A stretch of DNA of 64,000 nt from Rotaria sp. Silwood1. Its lineage: Eukaryota; Rotifera; Eurotatoria; Philodinida; Philodinidae. Of this stretch, positions 59,461 through 64,000 are shown one piece after another. The translations under genes and the position numbers were made by a program. A model generated the notes under the pieces. That model ran no database searches. It saw only the letters and a list, made by a program, of their open reading frames with translations, and was not told the origin of the DNA. Every line of letters starts with the position of its first letter. Positions within the stretch are counted from its first letter, which is position 1. The DNA lies in contig CAJNOP010000516.1 in NCBI GenBank assembly GCA_905250075.1, positions 87,233 to 151,232 of the forward strand, read 5' to 3'.

Positions 59461-60424
59461 GTAATCTTTATTCATTTCTTAGTAGTCGCTATCTGTAGTT
59501 CTAATAATAAAACTTAGCTTTATACAGAATTTTTCGTAAGTAATAAGTATGTGAAATATGTCAACAAAATTCAGGAAATCTTTGCCTTATTGTTGTACGA
59601 TCAGTTTTTTACAAGGCTTAAAAGTAATGAAGATATAATTGTTTTATTTAATTTTGAATCATACTCGAAACAACGCTACAATTGTTCTAAGATTCATCGA
59701 TATTTTAAATGTAATGCTGAAGTATTTTAATTAAATCTGCTATAAAAAGCATTAGTCATCGATCTTTGACATCTGACTATTAATGAAGAAAATTCAATTA
59801 TTTATGTATGACGTATCTCCTATAGTGCCATCTAGCAGTTTCATTTCGATATAGACAATGTTTATGAAATGATTGGCGAATTGAATGATTATATTGTCAT
59901 TCTTGTCTTTTCGTCGTCGTCGTCGTCGTCTCTCTCGATCTTTGTTACTCTTCTATTATATAATCTTGTATTCACATACGTTATCACAACATTTTCTAAT
60001 TTGTGATATTATTAATTCAATGTGCAAGAAACAACAGAAGGATAAAATGTTGAAAGAAAAAATGATAAAAGTAGGGCTTTTTAAGTGTGTTTCTCTTGTA
60101 CTCGACGATTGTTTAAAGCTAAAACCATAGATACATGTGAGCCATAGTTCACATTCTTCTATCACATTCTAATCCATCGGTTCAAATTATCATAATTATA
60201 GCATCTCTAAGTCTAGTCATCTGTCGCTTAACATTAATTAAATTCTTTTAGATTATAAGTCATTTTATGAATCCTCTACAACCAATTAATATTGGTCATG
60301 TACAAATAGGTGCAGTTCTATAATGCACGGTTTTTTTTTCTCTGCATGAAAATACTAACATACATTTTTTTTTTTTGTACTTCTCGATTAATATTACATC
60401 TATCTTTTGTTTTCTGTTGTTTAG
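59461..60424. other. Intergenic, no supported gene
   Basis: Contains a GTC/CGT microsatellite near 59911-59932 and an ATG at 60267 followed by a possible donor (60309/60310) that does not join the next ORF in frame. Confidence 0.45.
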
Positions 60425-60716
60425 AATGTACCAATTCTACATGCATCCCCATTTCAAGTTCAACTATTGCAACTACTGAATAAACAGCAGCAGCAATTGC
60501 AACAACTGAGTCAACAGCAGCAACAACTGCCACAACAATTGCAGCAGCAATTGCAACAACAACTGCAGCAGCCATTACAACAATTGCAGCAGCCATTGCA
60601 ACAATTGCAACTACAAGTGCAACAACTCCAACAACAATTACAGCTGCAACAACAACAACAACAACAACAAGGTAACCTTCAGTAGTTCTTTTAACACTTC
60701 AGATTATGTGTTTTCA

Positions 60717-60748
<32 letters not shown>

Positions 60749-60895
60749 ATTTCTAGTTAATGGTGGTCAAGTAGCTGTTCTCGGTCATGGTGGTACTCAA
60801 GCTGCTGGTGTCGTTCGTCGTGGTCGTGGTCGTGGTCAAGTTGCTGTTGTGGTTCGTCGTGGTCGTGGTCGTGGTCAAGCTCCTGTTGTTGGTCA

Positions 60896-60927
<32 letters not shown>

Positions 60928-61004
60928 AAGTTGCTGTTGTAGTTCGTCGTGGTCGTGGTCGTGGTCAAGCTCCTGTTGTTGGTCGTCGTATTGCTGGTGG
61001 TTAA
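60425..61004 (+). CDS. Hypothetical Gln-rich / RG-repeat protein, 5' end uncertain
   Basis: An ORF with acceptor at 60423-60424 reads NVPILHASPFQVQLLQLLNK, then about 65 residues of Gln/Leu repeats (LQQ units) to a donor at 60672; the second exon 60757-61004 encodes VNGGQVAVLGHGG followed by four rounds of VVRRGRGRGQ-A/P and ends RRIAGG. RG repeats of this kind bind RNA, and poly-Gln tracts favour condensate formation, but no family is recognised. No convincing first exon or ATG was found, so it may be a low-complexity artefact. The frame and the GT-AG intron are the only positive evidence. Confidence 0.4.
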
Positions 61005-61832
61005 TATGACTTTTTTTTTTTATTGTATTCAATTTTTTTTTTCTTTTTGTTGAATTATGTATATGTAAATTTAAAATATATAATAAGGATTTATTTTAAA
61101 ATATTATTATTTTGATAAAGAAATTAAATAGCAGAAATAAGAATATAAAATCCCAATATGATTCTTTTTTGAATCAATCATTAACAAAGATAAATGAAGA
61201 ATAATAATTAGGGGTGTTACTTTATCTTCACTTTAAAAATGAAGGTAAAAATTTACTTTATCTTTATTTTATAAAGAAGAAAGATAATCTTTACTTTAAA
61301 AATAAAGATAAAGTGAATCTTTATATTTATAAAATAAAGATAAAGATAATCTTTATTTTTAAAAATAAAGTTAAAATAAAGAATAAAGAATAAAAAAATA
61401 ATTTGTCTGGAAATTTCAACAAAATAAATAAATCATGTTATAACAATAATATATACGTATTAATTAAGAATTATTTCATAGAATTATTTTTATGAATTGA
61501 AAAATAAATACAATATATAATACGTAAAAAGTGACAATATGCTAATACTGTTCTTTATGTCAATGAATTGCTTTTCTAAATCATATGTTAGTTATTTCAA
61601 TAAATTTCTTTGTAATAACTGAGATGAAAATCAAATCTTACTCATGACCTTTCTTGAGTAACTTAATACTTTAAAAAACAAATGAAAAGATATGTATGTT
61701 TTAGCTTGAGATTATTCGGAATGTTTTTTTTCTTCCCATTGTCTGCATAGATAACCAACATTCATCAAAAATGATATATTAGTTTCGTCATATTCTATGA
61801 CAAATTTTTTATAAATTTTTCATTGATTTCAG
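61005..61832. repeat. AT-rich spacer with degenerate CTTTATTTTTA/TAAAAATAAAG repeats
   Basis: At about 61210-61400 the sequence is a patchwork of CTTTA, TAAAG and AAAGATAA motifs that pair with each other, preceded by AGGGGTGTTAC. A slipped simple repeat or remnant of a palindromic element. No gene. Confidence 0.5.
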
Positions 61833-62363
61833 AGTGAAACAACAAAATGGACAGGTGAATTATCACGTGATGCTGAAACAATTTTACATCAACATGCAAT
61901 TCAAGGTGATATAACTGATATTCAACGAAAAATGTGTCGTTGGATAGCATATTCCAAAAAAAAAACATCTTGAACGTACATTAACACATAAATTATTATT
62001 ATCAATAACCGAACAATTAGAACAAACATGGCAACCAACTTCATTAAGTCGAGATGAAAGTGATATGTTACGAGAAGCTTTTACATTATTTATAAATCAT
62101 TGTTTTAAACAATTAGCAAAACTTCGAGATCTTTTTCCAGCTGCTAATCGAATTGCAATCGAACGACTTGAACAACTTTTAACGTAAGATTAAAATTATT
62201 TCAAAGTTTATTTGTTAATAGGTTTTTTTTTTGTAAACGTATATTTTTGATGTTTTAGAATTGTTGCTAAATTACATAGTATGGAAGTATTTCGTTATTG
62301 TTGTCCATTTCAAAATAGTCTTCAACATGAATTATCATTAATTATAACAGTAAGAAATACTAC

Positions 62364-62400
<37 letters not shown>

Positions 62401-62595
62401 ATTGATTTAATTTTTTTTTTTTTTCAAGGCTGGAACTATGGAATGGTTTGATCGTATGGTTATTCAAATAACAAAACAAAGATTAAGAGTAAGATTTTAT
62501 TGAAATATTAATCAAGAAAATCATCATTTTTATTTAGTCGAATGAAGATGTATTACGTAATACAAGTGAATTAGTCTATGTTGTAATTGCAGATG
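61833..62595 (+). pseudogene. UNC13-like (MUN region) internal fragment
   Basis: Exons 61833-62183, 62259-62349, 62429-62488 and 62538-62595. They read KWTGELSRDAETILHQHAIQ, then after a 10-A run that shifts frame HLERTLTHKLLLSITEQLEQ, LFINHCFKQLAKLRDLFPAA, VAKLHSMEVFRYCCPFQNSL and AGTMEWFDRMVIQITKQRLR. Helical texture and Cys/Phe pattern fit the MUN domain of the same UNC13D/BAIAP3-like family as 54301-55864, but lie downstream of that C-terminal piece, so order is rearranged or this is a second copy. The assignment is less certain than for the C2 piece. The last exon ends in phase 1. Confidence 0.6.
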
Positions 62596-63379
62596 GTAAG
62601 AAATTGTATTATTTTAGAAGATAGTAATGTTAGAATATTTATTATAAGAGAAAAAAAAAAATATTTACTTCAATAATAAATAAAGAGAATAAGAATGAGA
62701 TGAAGATGAAATGTCAATTGCTCTTTATGAGTTCGAGTATGGATTACTGTCAAATGAATAATGCTTGACAACGAGAATCTGTACTTCAAACTCATTTTAT
62801 ATATTTATTTGAAGAAGTGTTAGTCTTCACCTCAGAAATATACTTAACACTATGACGATAAAAATGACGTTTCTCAATGTTGTAACCGGTAACGCTGATT
62901 TGGTTTAATATAGATTTTTTCGAGATTTTACATGGGTTTCTTTTTTTTAAAAATTGATCATAGAATCAAATCGTTTTTACTGATGTTAATGACTATTTCT
63001 ATCAAGGAACATGAACATTAGAATATTTCTATGGGAATAAATTAAACACTTAGTAAAATCTATTGTTAAGTATTATATACAAGTTATCAGTAAATAAGGC
63101 TATGAGTGTGAATGCTACTGTTAGGAAGGTCGATATCTACACTCTTATATCATTTAAACTAGAAAACAAAAGTTCAAGTTTTCATAATTCTCATTTTACA
63201 AGATAGATTTTCACCCAATAAATTTATTTATGTTAAATAATGATGGAATTATATTTCCAAAAAAAAGAAAAAAAATGACTCATGTAATGTTACTGCTATA
63301 AAAATGTAGAAAACAATAATTAACAATTGACTTTTGTTTTTGAAGATAAAAAATCAAAATTTTTATTTTTTTATATTAG
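62596..63379. other. Noncoding between UNC13-like fragment and duplicated PCID2 exon
   Basis: The first 540 bp are unassigned. From 63137 it is the duplicated PCID2 intron. Confidence 0.6.
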
Positions 63380-64000
63380 GAAAATCTGCCTTATTCAAAG
63401 ATGATTATCGAAAAGCAACTGAATGTTTTGATCCAATATTTCAACGTTGTCCACAATTTATGAAAAAAAATAAATCATCTATATTAATTCATTTATGTAT
63501 ATCAAAAATGCAATTTGGTTATACACCTTGTTTAAAAATTATTTTAAAATATAAATTAAATGCTTTTTATGATTTACTTATTTCTATTAAACAAGGACAA
63601 TTATATGAATTTGATCAATATATTAAAATAATATATCATAAATATTTTTTATCTAAAGGTTTATTACTTCATATTGAAACATTATATTTATTGGCTGTAC
63701 GAAATCTTTTTCGTCAAGTATGGTTATTAATGAATAAAGAAAATAAAATATCAATTGAAATATTTACACGTGCATTGGAATGGAGTAATCATGGTCAAAC
63801 ATGTGATCAAATAGAATGTGCAACATTATTAGCTACATTAATTTGTCAAAATCGTATTAAAGCTTATATATCTTATAAACATATGATAGTTGTATTAAGT
63901 AAAGAAGATCCATTTCCTAAAATACAACAGATTATTTAATATATTCTTGTCATAAAAATATTTTATTTGGAATACAATAGATCTTTAGGAAAAATTTCAT
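63137..64000 (+). repeat. Partial segmental duplication of 43508-44372
   Basis: Starts at TACACTCT..TATCATTTAAACT and runs to the window end in the same orientation. Exonic differences from the source copy are only a handful; the intronic part has small indels in A/T runs. The 5' breakpoint is sharp. Confidence 0.93.
63380..63939 (+). pseudogene. PCID2: PCID2 second-exon duplicate lacking exon 1
   Basis: Open from the acceptor at 63378-63379 to TAA at 63937-63939 and encoding the same PCI-domain half (GKSALFKDDYRK to PFPKIQQII) with at least one changed residue (IIHHKY to IIYHKY). The first half of PCID2 is absent upstream, where an UNC13-like fragment lies instead. Because the frame is uninterrupted, either the duplication is very young or the exon is still used, possibly spliced to the UNC13-like exon ending at 62595, which has the same phase. 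Without such a partner it is a truncated pseudogene. Confidence 0.8.

Noticed and set aside
60318-60596. Ala/Val-rich minus-strand ORF, and Thr- or His/Asp-rich ORFs opposite 60753-61032
   Set aside because: Antisense frames of the CAG/CAA and CGTGGT repeats.
1-64000. CRISPR arrays, phage or bacterial defence systems, rRNA or tRNA genes
   Set aside because: The only regular repeats are the satellite and MITEs; no spacer structure and no cloverleaf or rRNA signature was recognised. tRNAs could have been missed without a covariance search.

Overview
The window looks like nuclear DNA of a small, intron-rich, AT-rich animal, most likely a bdelloid rotifer (inference). Host genes have 50-60 bp AT-rich introns and very short spacers. 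There are intact and decayed members of an F-box/leucine-rich family of the type abundant in bdelloids, and many small DNA-transposon relics. Ten N bases at 14095-14104 mark a scaffold join, so the physical link between the left block and the gene-bearing part is not proven by sequence.

Left block (1-14094): three nested layers. A Helitron-type Rep/helicase element on the minus strand (window edge to about 7556) is cut inside its helicase gene by an apparently intact 1788-bp Tc1/mariner-type transposon (216-2003; TA duplication, 137-bp terminal inverted repeats). The Helitron itself appears inserted in a tandem satellite (7557 to about 13790, roughly 180-200 bp units), whose flank sequence of about 400 bp recurs at both ends.

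Central block (14105-48570), mostly intact host genes: calcineurin B (+), a small achaete-scute-like bHLH gene (-, 3' ends 43 bp apart), two tandem stomatin-like genes (+) showing local gene conversion, a seven-transmembrane receptor (-), then a co-oriented minus-strand run of PNISR, NUS1 and Ashwin (RNA processing, dolichol synthesis, tRNA-ligase complex). Divergent from PNISR are two GTSF1-like CHHC zinc-finger genes separated by 58 bp, then PCID2 (TREX-2 mRNA export) and an F-box/LRR gene. Introns and spacers carry miniature elements with clear hallmarks: a 70-bp hAT MITE with an 8-bp duplication, a 174-bp TTAA element, and two fold-back inverted repeats.

Right block (49322-64000), a graveyard: an F-box/LRR pseudogene broken by two MITEs, the 3' end of an UNC13D/BAIAP3-like gene with two in-frame TGA codons, a WDR3/UTP12 3' fragment on the opposite strand with stops and frameshifts, a Q-rich/RG-rich low-complexity ORF, a more central UNC13-like fragment, and a recent duplicate of only the second half of PCID2. 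The UNC13-like fragment and the PCID2 half share strand and splice phase and could in principle form a chimeric transcript. No CRISPR array, rRNA, tRNA or prokaryotic system was seen.
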